The notes beneath the pieces are model-generated. The model worked only from the letters and a program-made list of their open reading frames with translations, was not told the DNA's origin and made no database searches. Positions 1 through 8,759 of a stretch of DNA of 10,499 bases are shown here, piece after piece. Each line of letters begins with the position of its first letter. The stretch's first letter is position 1. The position numbers were made by a program, and so were the translations under genes. This stretch comes from Thermodesulfatator sp. (GTDB lineage Bacteria; Desulfobacterota; Thermodesulfobacteria; Thermodesulfobacteriales; Thermodesulfobacteriaceae): NCBI GenBank assembly GCA_027036915.1, contig JALWCD010000100.1, forward strand, positions 1 through 10,499, read 5' to 3'.

Positions 1-27
1 GTCTTTGACGAGGTGGACGCCGGAATT
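1..27 (+). other. RecN Walker B fragment on the opposite strand (rearrangement junction)
   Basis: Read on the plus strand from base 1, the codons give V F D E V D A G I, the RecN Walker B/D-loop signature. The adjacent recN reads on the minus strand and lacks exactly this motif. The two pieces meet in CGGAATTCCG (21-30), a perfect 10-bp palindrome containing GAATTC. The piece must come from roughly 80-90 residues further along RecN, estimated from family proportions. It could mark an in-gene inversion, an inverted duplication, or an inverted-chimera artefact of amplification or assembly at a contig end. The match to the motif is seen directly; its cause is not decidable from this window. Confidence 0.8.
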
Positions 28-1174
28 CCGCGGAAGAAAGGGCCAGGGAGGAAAGCTCCCGGGTTACGCCCTCGGAAAGCCTTCGGGCCGCAGCGCGTCT
101 CCTGGAGGAAAGCTCAAGGGCAAGGCGTAGGGCTTCTTCAAAAAGCCGCCTTTCCCTTGCGCGAAGTTCGGAAAGCCTCTCCTCTCCGCACTCCAGAGTC
201 TCGCGCCGCCGTTTGAGATCCTCAAGGGTGGCAAGGATCTCCTCCACCGTGGCTCCGTATTTGCGCTTCAGGTGTTCAATGCGGGAAAGACGACCTTCCA
301 CCTCCTCAAGCCGGGCGTCGTCCTCGGGAAGGTCGGAAAGACGGGCGGAAAGCTCGCGCTCGGCCTCAAGGACCTCGTAGTAGGCCTCCTCAAGGCGGGC
401 AAGGAGGGGGGAAAATTCGCCCTCAATCCGGGAAAGATCCTTGAGGCGAGAGAGGGCAAGGGATAAGGCCTCCCCCGCCCGCCCGAGGGCCTCGCTTCCC
501 TCGGAAAGGCCCTCCTTGAGGCGGGAGAGGTTCCGGAGGATCTCCCGTTCCTTAAAGAGGGCCTCGTCCTCGCCCGGGGAAAGGCCGGCCTCCTCAATCT
601 CCCGGATCTGGAAGTCAAGGAAATCCCGCTCCCTTTCGGCCTGAGAAAGTTCGGCCTCAAGCCTCCTTCTTTCTTCGGCCGCCTCGCGCCATCGGGAGAA
701 GGCTTCGGCATAGGCCCGGCGTTCTTCGGAAAGACCGGCGAAGAGATCAAGGAGGTTCAGGCGGTATTCCGGGGAAAGGAGGGCCCGGAACTCGTGCTGC
801 CCGGTAAGGACTACGAGGCCCCGGGTAAGCTCGGAAAGCATTCGGAGGGTCACCGGGGTTCCGTTTACAAAGATGCGGGAGCGATCTGGGGTGATCACCC
901 GGCGCACCAGGATTTCCTCCGCGGGCTCAAGCCCTAAGGTGGAAAGTCTTTCGGGAAGCTCCGGCCCGGAAAAGAGGGCCTCTACCACGGCCTCTCCCGC
1001 GCCCGGTCGCAGATAATCCGGCCCGGCCCTCTCCCCCAGGACAAGCCTTAAGGCCTTGATGAGAAGCGACTTTCCCGCCCCGGTCTCCCCGGTAAAGACC
1101 GTAAAACCCGGGGAGAGCGAAAGCGCGGCCTCTTCAATCAGGAGAAAGTTTTTGAGCCGCAGCTCGCAGAGCAT
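1..1174 (-). CDS. recN: DNA repair protein RecN, 5' part, broken at the window edge
   Basis: RecN is an SMC-like ATPase that acts early in recombinational repair of double-strand breaks. Translating the minus strand from ATG at 1174 gives a stop-free frame to position 2. It begins MLCELRLKNFLLIEEA and has Walker A GETGAGKS at residues 29-36, then GQHEF, then long Glu/Arg/Leu-rich coiled-coil arms (about residues 150-370). The last clear family sequence is VTRELSSLALSSAEF, ending at residue 384 (codon 23-25). RecN proteins are usually about 550 residues, so the ABC signature, Walker B and C-terminus are missing. After residue 384 the frame reads RRPPRQR, which is not RecN, because those bases are the reverse complement of a RecN Walker B sequence. 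The start is fixed by the family-typical N-terminus. There is no Shine-Dalgarno, and a TATAAT box lies 8 nt upstream, which suggests a leaderless mRNA. Identity of the N-terminal part is very secure; intactness of the gene is not. Confidence 0.93.
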   Translation of the reverse strand, partial: MLCELRLKNFLLIEEAALSLSPGFTVFTGETGAGKSLLIKALRLVLGERAGPDYLRPGAGEAVVEALFSGPELPERLSTLGLEPAEEILVRRVITPDRSRIFVNGTPVTLRMLSELTRGLVVLTGQHEFRALLSPEYRLNLLDLFAGLSEERRAYAEAFSRWREAAEERRRLEAELSQAERERDFLDFQIREIEEAGLSPGEDEALFKEREILRNLSRLKEGLSEGSEALGRAGEALSLALSRLKDLSRIEGEFSPLLARLEEAYYEVLEAERELSARLSDLPEDDARLEEVEGRLSRIEHLKRKYGATVEEILATLEDLKRRRETLECGEERLSELRARERRLFEEALRLALELSSRRRAAARRLSEGVTRELSSLALSSAEFRRPPRQR

Positions 1175-1182
1175 GATCTTTA

Positions 1183-1210
1183 ATTATAAACATGCTAAAA
1201 TAGCGGTGAA
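1183..1210 (-). promoter_or_regulatory. Predicted recN promoter, leaderless type
   Basis: On the minus strand a perfect -10 hexamer TATAAT lies at 1188-1183, with TTCACC (4 of 6 matches to TTGACA) at 1210-1205 and a 16-nt spacer. Only 8 nt separate the -10 box from the recN ATG at 1174, so transcription should start at or within 1-3 nt of the start codon. No Shine-Dalgarno is present. The spacer holds a small palindrome, GCTA-AAA-TAGC (1194-1204), which could be an operator half-site. I see no E. coli-type or Bacillus-type LexA box. Confidence 0.6.
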
Positions 1211-1220
1211 AACCGGAGGG
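1193..1220 (+). promoter_or_regulatory. Predicted extended -10 promoter and RBS for the DUF3782-like gene
   Basis: TGC-TAAAAT at 1193-1201 has the form of an extended -10 element (TGnTATAAT with one mismatch). No good -35 is visible. A start near 1208 would give a leader of about 23 nt. GGAGGG at 1215-1220 lies 10 nt before ATG 1231 and is the ribosome binding site. The element overlaps the recN promoter on the other strand, so the two would compete. It may also drive recA, since only 29 nt separate the two genes. Confidence 0.45.
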
Positions 1221-1230
1221 AGTAAAAACC

Positions 1231-1842
1231 ATGGAGGCCACGCCCGAAAGCGTATGGATTTATCTCCAGGAGGTTGGGAAACGTCTTGATCAGGTGGGCG
1301 AGGAGATCCGGGAGTTAAGGGAGGCCTTGCGGGAACAGGGACGGGAAACGGAGAGGTTAAGGGAGGCCTTGCGGGAGCAGGGACGGGAAACGGATCAAAA
1401 GATTCGCGAGCTTTCGGCCCTTTTCACCACGCAGTGGGGGAAGCTGGTTGAGGCCCTGGTTGAACCCGGAACGGTGAATCTTTTCCGGGAAAGGGGCATA
1501 AAAGTCCGGCGTTCGGCAAGACGCGTAGAGGTGGAGGACGAGCAAGGACGAAAGCTTGCGGAATATGACATTTTCCTTGAAAACGACGAGGAGGTGGTCA
1601 TCATAGAGGTAAAGACCACGGTAAAGAAGGAGGATGTGGACGAACTTCTGGAAAAGCTTAAGGAATTTAAAAAGCTCAATCCGAAGTACAAGGGATACAG
1701 GGTTTACGGGGCGGTGGCGGGTCTGGGGTATGATGAAGGGGTGGACAGATATGCTTATCGGTGCGGTTTATTTGTGCTTAAGTCCGAGGGCGGGGTGATC
1801 CGGATCGCCAACGATCCCGCCTTTAAACCCCGAATCTGGTAG
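1231..1842 (+). CDS. Coiled-coil PD-(D/E)XK nuclease-fold protein, DUF3782-like
   Basis: A 203-residue protein. Residues about 10-62 form a charged coiled coil containing two copies of the 14-residue unit [16 protein letters not shown] segment [18 protein letters not shown] follows, then a nuclease-like core: EYD (111-113), a hydrophobic strand, and EVK (126-128), the spacing expected of a PD-(D/E)XK active site (D113, E126, K128). The C-terminal part ([20 protein letters not shown]) resembles the end of DUF3782-type proteins. These are widespread in thermophiles and cyanobacteria with no established function. No signal peptide or membrane segment is seen, so it should be cytoplasmic. Codon choice looks somewhat more AT-rich than in recA. 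It sits between recN and recA and is probably cotranscribed with recA. The family call rests on motif memory; the fold call is stronger than the DUF number. A role in DNA repair would be inferred only from position. Confidence 0.8.
   Translation: MEATPESVWIYLQEVGKRLDQVGEEIRELREALREQGRETERLREALREQGRETDQKIRELSALFTTQWGKLVEALVEPGTVNLFRERGIKVRRSARRVEVEDEQGRKLAEYDIFLENDEEVVIIEVKTTVKKEDVDELLEKLKEFKKLNPKYKGYRVYGAVAGLGYDEGVDRYAYRCGLFVLKSEGGVIRIANDPAFKPRIW
1314..1394 (+). repeat. Two tandem 42-bp repeats inside the coiled coil
   Basis: The 39-bp segment at 1314-1352 recurs at 1356-1394 (period 42 bp, 14 codons), with one mismatch (gaacag against gagcag). It encodes [12 protein letters not shown] twice. 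The near identity at DNA level suggests a recent duplication that lengthens the coiled coil by four turns without breaking the frame. Confidence 0.9.
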
Positions 1843-1871
1843 GAGAAACATTCTTTTCCCGGGAGGTCGGC

Positions 1872-2888
1872 ATGGCTCTTGACAAGAGGAAGGCGGTGGA
1901 GGCCGCCATCAGTCAGCTTGAGCGCCAGTTCGGAAAGGGCGCCATCATGCGCCTGGGGGATAAGGAAAAGCGTATCGAGGTGCGCGCCATCCCCACGGGC
2001 TCGCTCTCTTTAGATATTGCCACCGGCATAGGGGGCATCCCCCGGGGACGCATCACCGAGGTCTTCGGGCAGGAATCCTCGGGGAAGACCACGCTGGCCC
2101 TCCACGTGGTGGCCCAGGTGCAGAAAGAAGGGGGCATTGCGGCCTTCATCGATGCGGAGCACGCCCTTGACGTGCACTATGCGGAAAAACTCGGGGTCAA
2201 GGTGGACGATCTTCTCATCAGCCAGCCCGACACCGGGGAGCAGGCCTTAGAGATCGCGGAGGTGCTCGCCCGAAGCGGGGGGGTGGACCTCATCGTGGTG
2301 GACTCCGTGGCCGCTCTGGTCCCGGCGGCCGAGCTTGAGGGCGAGATGAGCGACCAGCAGGTGGGGCTTCAGGCCCGGCTCATGTCCAAGGCCATGCGCA
2401 AGCTCACCTCGGTCATCGGCAAGACCGACACCGCGGTCCTTTTCATCAACCAGACCCGTATGAAGATCGGGGGCTACGGCCAGCAGGAGACCACCACCGG
2501 AGGCATGGCCCTTAAGTTCTACGCCACCTTAAGGCTTGACATCCGGCGCATCGGACAGGTCAAGGACGGCCAGGAGCAGATCGGAAACCGTACCAAGGTC
2601 AAAGTGGTGAAGAACAAACTGGCTCCCCCCTTCCGGGAGGCGGAGTTCGACATCCTCTTCGGCGAGGGGATCTCCCGCGAGGGAGAGCTTATAGACCTGG
2701 GGCTGGCCATGGGGCTCATCGAGAAGAGCGGTTCCTGGTTTTCGTACGGCGGGGAGAGACTCGGCCAGGGCCGGGAGAATGTAAGGCGTCTGCTGAAAGA
2801 GAAACCGGAACTGGCCGCTGAGATTGAGGCCCGTATCCGGGAGATGGCCGGACTTCCCGTGCCTGAAAGCGTTTCCGGGGAAAGCTAA
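1872..2888 (+). CDS. recA: Recombinase RecA
   Basis: RecA forms ATP-dependent filaments on single-stranded DNA, catalyses homologous strand exchange and promotes LexA-type self-cleavage. The 338-residue product is full length. It shows Walker A GQESSGKT (66-73), catalytic Glu96 in DAEHALD, Walker B strand [10 protein letters not shown] (140-149), loop L1 with [17 protein letters not shown] (156-172), the FINQTR strand with Gln194, and loop L2 with [12 protein letters not shown] (200-211). The C-terminus is short and less acidic than in E. coli. GGAGG at 1862-1866 lies 5 nt before ATG 1872, which fixes the start. It follows the DUF3782-like gene by 29 nt, and rfaE1 begins 3 nt after its stop. 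No obvious LexA operator lies in the 29-nt gap, so control may come from the promoter at about 1193. Confidence 0.99.
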   Translation: MALDKRKAVEAAISQLERQFGKGAIMRLGDKEKRIEVRAIPTGSLSLDIATGIGGIPRGRITEVFGQESSGKTTLALHVVAQVQKEGGIAAFIDAEHALDVHYAEKLGVKVDDLLISQPDTGEQALEIAEVLARSGGVDLIVVDSVAALVPAAELEGEMSDQQVGLQARLMSKAMRKLTSVIGKTDTAVLFINQTRMKIGGYGQQETTTGGMALKFYATLRLDIRRIGQVKDGQEQIGNRTKVKVVKNKLAPPFREAEFDILFGEGISREGELIDLGLAMGLIEKSGSWFSYGGERLGQGRENVRRLLKEKPELAAEIEARIREMAGLPVPESVSGES

Positions 2889-2891
2889 GGC

Positions 2892-5145
<2,254 letters not shown>

Positions 5146-5167
5146 AAAATCGGGGACGGAGGGAAAA

Positions 5168-5719
5168 ATGAGAGTGAGAATGTTAATCTTTTTCTTTCTT
5201 GTGGCTGTTTTGTCCGGTATGGCTTATGGAAGGGAAGGATTCAGGGTTACGAATGAGATGATTTACGAAAAGCTTGTAAATATAGAAAAGCGACAGGCGG
5301 TGCTTGGGGAACGGATCAATCACCTTGAAGGACGAATGGAGGATCTTAACCGGCGCATAAGCGATCTGCGGGAGGATATGAATAAACGATTCGAACAAAT
5401 AGATAAGCGGTTTGAACAGGTAGACAAACGGTTTGAACAGGTGGATAAGCGGTTTGAACAGCAGGATAAGAGGTTTGGCGATCTTATGAGTTTTTTGTGG
5501 ATTCTTGCCGGGATATTTACCACTCTGGTGGCGGCGGTGATAGGGATAGTGATATGGGACAGGAGAACGGCGGTAAGGGCCGCGGTAAAGGAGGCCTCAC
5601 GGGAGATGGAGAGGGAGTTCAGATTGCGTGACCTTGCAAAGATCCTTGAAGTGTTAAGGGAAAGAGCGCGTACAGACAGGGAACTCTCAGTAATTCTCAG
5701 AAATTACGGGCTGCTTTAA
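5168..5719 (+). CDS. Signal-peptide, heptad-repeat coiled-coil, single-span membrane protein of unknown function
   Basis: Not recognised as a named family. From ATG 5168 (GGAGGG at 5158-5163, 4 nt upstream) the product is 183 residues. An in-frame ATG at 5114, inside eno, would add 18 residues and spoil the signal peptide, so I reject it. MRVRMLIFFFLVAVLSGMAYG looks like a Sec signal peptide with cleavage after AYG. A long coiled coil follows, ending in near-perfect heptads of the form DKRFEQV (about residues 72-106). Then comes one hydrophobic span, FLWILAGIFTTLVAAVIGIV, and a charged tail (RDLAKILEVLRERARTD). The likely layout is a periplasmic coiled coil anchored in the inner membrane with a cytoplasmic tail. 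Proteins with DKRFEQVDKRFEQV runs are common and often lie near accessory genes, but I know no proven role. It follows eno by 22 nt, and its codons look more AT-rich. Confidence 0.8.
   Translation: MRVRMLIFFFLVAVLSGMAYGREGFRVTNEMIYEKLVNIEKRQAVLGERINHLEGRMEDLNRRISDLREDMNKRFEQIDKRFEQVDKRFEQVDKRFEQQDKRFGDLMSFLWILAGIFTTLVAAVIGIVIWDRRTAVRAAVKEASREMEREFRLRDLAKILEVLRERARTDRELSVILRNYGLL
5381..5485 (+). repeat. 21-bp tandem repeats encoding DKRFEQV heptads
   Basis: Four 21-bp units (5381-5401, 5402-5422, 5423-5443, 5444-5464) each encode an (N/D)KRFEQx heptad. A degenerate fifth unit follows (5465-5485, DKRFGDL). Units two to four are nearly identical at DNA level. Copy number could change by slippage in steps of one heptad without frame loss. 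Confidence 0.9.
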
Positions 5720-5724
5720 TTTTT

Positions 5725-6018
5725 GTGACCCGCTCGGAACTTGAAAAGCGCCTGAAGGAAAGGCTTTTCCAGGCCGGGATCCGCTGGTCTTCTGCCGAGG
5801 TGCGCACCGCCCTCGAGGCTTTTTTTGAGCTTGCGGAAGAACTTCTCCGGGAGGGAAAACCCGTGGGGCTTCCGGGGTTCGGAACCTTAGAAGTTGCCGA
5901 AAGAGCGCCTCGCAAGGGCTACCATTTTCCCTCCGGAAAAGTGATAGAGATCCCGCCACGGAAAACCGTGCGCTTTCGGCCTTCCCGAAGACTCAAAAAG
6001 CTCTTAAGATCCGAGTAA
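5725..6018 (+). CDS. HU/IHF-family DNA-binding protein
   Basis: A small nucleoid protein that binds and bends DNA as a dimer. Its 97 residues start TRSELEKRL and contain the helical dimer part ending EAFFELAEELLREGKPV. The family signature follows, GLPGFGTLEV (48-57), then the DNA-binding beta arm from ERAPRKGYHFPSG and the C-terminal PPRKTVRFRPSRRLKKLL. The arm is unusual: the common RNPxTG tip is replaced by YHFPSG, which moves the intercalating proline by one position and puts Phe in its place. The start is GTG at 5725, five thymines after the stop of the membrane-protein gene. No Shine-Dalgarno is visible and no upstream in-frame start lies nearby, so translation may be coupled to or reinitiated from the preceding ORF. 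The last 15 bases overlap the end of alaS on the other strand. HU versus IHF-like subtype cannot be settled. Confidence 0.92.
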   Translation: MTRSELEKRLKERLFQAGIRWSSAEVRTALEAFFELAEELLREGKPVGLPGFGTLEVAERAPRKGYHFPSGKVIEIPPRKTVRFRPSRRLKKLLRSE

Positions 6019-8643
6019 AGAGGCCACGGCTTTGCGCACGGCCTCCTTGAGCCCGGAGACGGCCTCCGGGCGGTTTCCTCCGCCCTGGGCCATCTCCGGG
6101 CGACCGCCGCCACGGCCCCCAACCACCGGGGCCACGGCCTGAAGGAGTTTTCCCGCCGGAATCCTTCCGGAAACATCCCTCGTCACCACGGCAGGGAGCT
6201 GCACCTTCCCCTCGTTTACGGCGTAAAGGAAGACCACCCCGGAGCCGAGTTTGTCCCTTAAGAAATCGCCCATCTCCCGGAGTTCGGCCGCATTGCGCGC
6301 CGGGACCTCGGCACAGAGGACCTTAACCCCGGAGACCTCAAAGACCCCGGAAAGCTTCTCCTCAAGGGTTTTTCGTGCGGCCCCGGACTTAAGTCTTTTC
6401 ACCTCGGCCTCAAGTTCCTTTACCCTTTCGAGGAGGCGCTCCACCTGGCGTTCAAGTTCCTCGGGGCGGGCGCGAAGAAGGGCCGCGGTTTTCCGCAACC
6501 GATCCTCCAGGGAAAAGACCCAGCGCAGGGCTGGCTCCCCGGCCACGGCCTCCACCCGACGCACCCCGGCGGAAACGCTTCCCTCGGAGACGATCTTGAA
6601 GAACCCCAGCTCCCCGGTGCGCTTCACATGGGTCCCCCCGCAGAGCTCAAGCGAGAAATCACCGATCTTTATCACCCGCACCCTCTCCCCGTACTTTTCC
6701 CCGAAAAGGGCCATGGCCCCCATGGAAAGGGCCTCCTTTAAGGACACCACCCGCACCTCAACCGGAAGGTCCTCCCGGATCTTGCGGTTCACCAGTTCCT
6801 CCACCGCCCGGATTTCCTCGGGCTTTAAGGCCTCAAAATGGGTGAAATCAAAGCGCAGGCGATCCGGGGCCACGAGGGAGCCCGCCTGACGCACGTGTTC
6901 GCCGAGCACCCGGCGCAGGGCCGCATGCAGGAGATGCGTGGCCGTATGGTGCCGGGCGGTGGAAAGACGCCGATCGGCGGTGACCTCAAGGCGCACCCGC
7001 GCTCCCTTCCGCAGGTCCCCGGAGGCCACTCTTACCCGGTGAAGGATCAGGTTCCCGAAACGACGGGCCTCAAGCACCTCGGCGGAAAGCCCCGGAGAGA
7101 GCACCAGACCGGTATCCGCCACCTGACCGCCCCCCTCGGGATAAAAGGGAGTCTCGGAAAAGACGACCAGGGCCTCCTCCCCGGCCGAAACCCCGGAAAC
7201 CTCTTCTTCTCCCTTCACCAGGGCCAGGACCTCGGCCTCGGCCGAAAAGCTTTCGTAACCCTTAAAGGGGGTGGCCGGAAGCCTTTCTGAAAGGCGCTTC
7301 AGGACCTCCGGGGCCCGGGAAAGCTCCCCCTTCCAGGACTCCCGGCTTCGCTTTCGGGCCTCCTCCATGGCCCGCTCAAAGCCCTCAAGGTCAAGCTCAA
7401 AGCCCCGGGAAAGGGCCACATCCCGCACGATGTCGTGAGGGAATCCATAGGTGTCGTAAAGGCGAAAGATGACCTCCCCGGGGATGCGGCGCTCTCCGGC
7501 TGCCGAAAGGCGTTTTAGTTCCTCCTCGAGGATCTCAAGCCCCCGGGAGAGGGTCTCAAGAAAACGGGTTTCTTCTATCTCTAAGATCTTTTCCGCCGCC
7601 CGTTCGGCCCGCTTAAGCTCCGGATAGAAATCCCCGAACTCCTCCACCACGCGGGGGATCAGGCGATGAAGGAAGGGTTCGTTGAGCCCCAGGAGGCGGC
7701 CGAAGCGTTCGGCCCGACGGATGATCCGCCGCAGCACATAGCCCCGGCCCTCGTTTGAGGGCACCACCTCGTCGGCGATGAGAAAGACCGCGGCCCGCAG
7801 GTGATCGGCGATCACCCGGAAGGCGGTGGTGATCTCTCCTCCCTCGCCGTATTCGCGTCCCGAAAGTTCGGCGATCCCGGACATGATGCCGGAAAAGAGA
7901 TCCGTGTCGTAGTTGCTCGGGACCCCCTGCATCACCGCGGCAATCCGTTCAAGCCCCATGCCGGTGTCAATGGAGGGTCGGGGAAGGGGCTTAAGATTTC
8001 CGGACTCATCCCTTTCATACTGCATGAAGACTAAATTCCAGACCTCAAGGAAGCGGTCGCAATCGCAGCCCGGGCCGCAATCCGGCCGGCGGCAGCCGAA
8101 ATCCGGCCCCTGGTCATAGATGATCTCCGAACAGGGCCCGCAGGGACCGGTATCCCCCATGGCCCAGAAGTTGTCCTTCTCCCCGAGGCGCACGATGCGC
8201 TCGGCGGGAAGGGCGGCGATCCTGCGCCAGAGATCCGCGGCCTCGTCGTCCTCGCGAAAGACCGTGGCGTAAAGTCGTTCCTTAGGGAGGCCGAGTTCCC
8301 GGGTGAGGAACTCCCAGGCGTAGGCGATGGCCTCGGCCTTGAAGTAGTCGCCGAAGGAGAAGTTTCCGAGCATCTCAAAGAAGGTGTGATGCCGGGCGGT
8401 GTAGCCCACGTTTTCAAGGTCGTTGTGTTTGCCCCCGGCTCGCATGCACTTCTGGCAGGAGGCCGCCCGCCTGTAAGGCCTTTCCTCCTCCCCGAGAAAG
8501 ACCCTCTTGAACTGCACCATTCCGGCGTTGGTGAAAAGGAGGGTGGGGTCGTCGGCCGGAATCAGGGAGCTTGAGGGCACGATCTCATGTCCGTGGCGGG
8601 CAAAATAGTCCAGAAAGGCCTTCCGGATCTCCCGTCCCTTCAT
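6004..8643 (-). CDS. alaS: Alanyl-tRNA synthetase
   Basis: AlaRS is a class II enzyme that charges tRNA-Ala and hydrolyses mischarged Ser- and Gly-tRNA-Ala. From ATG 8643 the product is 879 residues, the usual length. It contains the N-terminal IRKAFLDYFARHGHEIVPSSSL, the catalytic-core blocks SCQKCMRAGGKHNDLENVG and TFFEMLGNFSFGDYFK, and a Cys-rich CGPGCDCDRFLEVWNLVF segment. The editing domain has HTATH (His566, His570) and CGGTH (Cys668, His672), which bind zinc. A short coiled coil and a DHHA1 C-terminal domain (VGGRGGGRPEMAQGGG) complete it. I chose ATG 8643 because AAGGAT (8656-8651) lies 7 nt upstream and the family begins M-x-G-x-E-I-R. An in-frame TTG at 8682 would add 13 atypical residues. 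Its 3' end overlaps the HU gene tail to tail by 15 bp, and it is transcribed divergently from the Rpn-like gene. Confidence 0.98.
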   Translation of the reverse strand: MKGREIRKAFLDYFARHGHEIVPSSSLIPADDPTLLFTNAGMVQFKRVFLGEEERPYRRAASCQKCMRAGGKHNDLENVGYTARHHTFFEMLGNFSFGDYFKAEAIAYAWEFLTRELGLPKERLYATVFREDDEAADLWRRIAALPAERIVRLGEKDNFWAMGDTGPCGPCSEIIYDQGPDFGCRRPDCGPGCDCDRFLEVWNLVFMQYERDESGNLKPLPRPSIDTGMGLERIAAVMQGVPSNYDTDLFSGIMSGIAELSGREYGEGGEITTAFRVIADHLRAAVFLIADEVVPSNEGRGYVLRRIIRRAERFGRLLGLNEPFLHRLIPRVVEEFGDFYPELKRAERAAEKILEIEETRFLETLSRGLEILEEELKRLSAAGERRIPGEVIFRLYDTYGFPHDIVRDVALSRGFELDLEGFERAMEEARKRSRESWKGELSRAPEVLKRLSERLPATPFKGYESFSAEAEVLALVKGEEEVSGVSAGEEALVVFSETPFYPEGGGQVADTGLVLSPGLSAEVLEARRFGNLILHRVRVASGDLRKGARVRLEVTADRRLSTARHHTATHLLHAALRRVLGEHVRQAGSLVAPDRLRFDFTHFEALKPEEIRAVEELVNRKIREDLPVEVRVVSLKEALSMGAMALFGEKYGERVRVIKIGDFSLELCGGTHVKRTGELGFFKIVSEGSVSAGVRRVEAVAGEPALRWVFSLEDRLRKTAALLRARPEELERQVERLLERVKELEAEVKRLKSGAARKTLEEKLSGVFEVSGVKVLCAEVPARNAAELREMGDFLRDKLGSGVVFLYAVNEGKVQLPAVVTRDVSGRIPAGKLLQAVAPVVGGRGGGRPEMAQGGGNRPEAVSGLKEAVRKAVASLLGS

Positions 8644-8650
8644 TTTTCGC

Positions 8651-8656
8651 ATCCTT
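8651..8656 (-). promoter_or_regulatory. Shine-Dalgarno that decides the alaS start
   Basis: AAGGAT on the minus strand lies 7 nt upstream of ATG 8643. It favours this start over the upstream in-frame ATG (8652) and TTG (8682). Confidence 0.7.
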
Positions 8657-8723
8657 AAAAGGATCTCTTTTTCGTCCCCCAAACCTACCCCCTTCTTCCG
8701 CCTTCGCCAAGGTCGTTTGCCCT

Positions 8724-8751
8724 TGTGTTATCCTTTTCTGTAGAGGATAAT
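8724..8751 (+). promoter_or_regulatory. Predicted leaderless promoter of the Rpn-like gene with inverted repeat
   Basis: GATAAT at 8746-8751 matches the -10 consensus at 5 of 6 positions. TTGTGT at 8724-8729 is a weak -35 (3 of 6) at 16-nt spacing. ATG 8760 follows the -10 box by 8 nt with no Shine-Dalgarno, the same geometry as recN. A perfect 7-bp inverted repeat, TTATCCT (8728-8734) and AGGATAA (8744-8750), covers the promoter with a 9-nt centre and could be an operator acting on this gene and on alaS. No good alaS promoter stands out on the minus strand. Confidence 0.45.
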
Positions 8752-8759
8752 TCTCTTGG

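Noticed and set aside
268..750. Minus-strand 160-codon frame inside recN
   Set aside because: Shadow of recN in another frame; the recN frame itself is continuous with coiled-coil character.
1843..1871. LexA-type SOS box upstream of recA
   Set aside because: No CTGT-N8-ACAG or GAAC-N4-GTTC pattern is found in the gap or at the recN promoter.
5720..5724. T run after the membrane-protein stop as an intrinsic terminator
   Set aside because: Only five thymines and no GC-rich hairpin directly before them.
6001..6022. Possible bidirectional terminator (CTCTT and AAGAG arms) at the HU/alaS junction
   Set aside because: A five-pair, AT-leaning stem with a 12-nt loop and no T tract is too weak.
6838..7290. 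Plus-strand 150-codon frame opposite alaS
   Set aside because: Lies fully opposite the AlaRS editing domain and shows no domain or ribosome site of its own.
8644..8682. TTG start at 8682 for alaS
   Set aside because: The added 13 residues do not match AlaRS N-termini, and ATG 8643 has a better-spaced Shine-Dalgarno.
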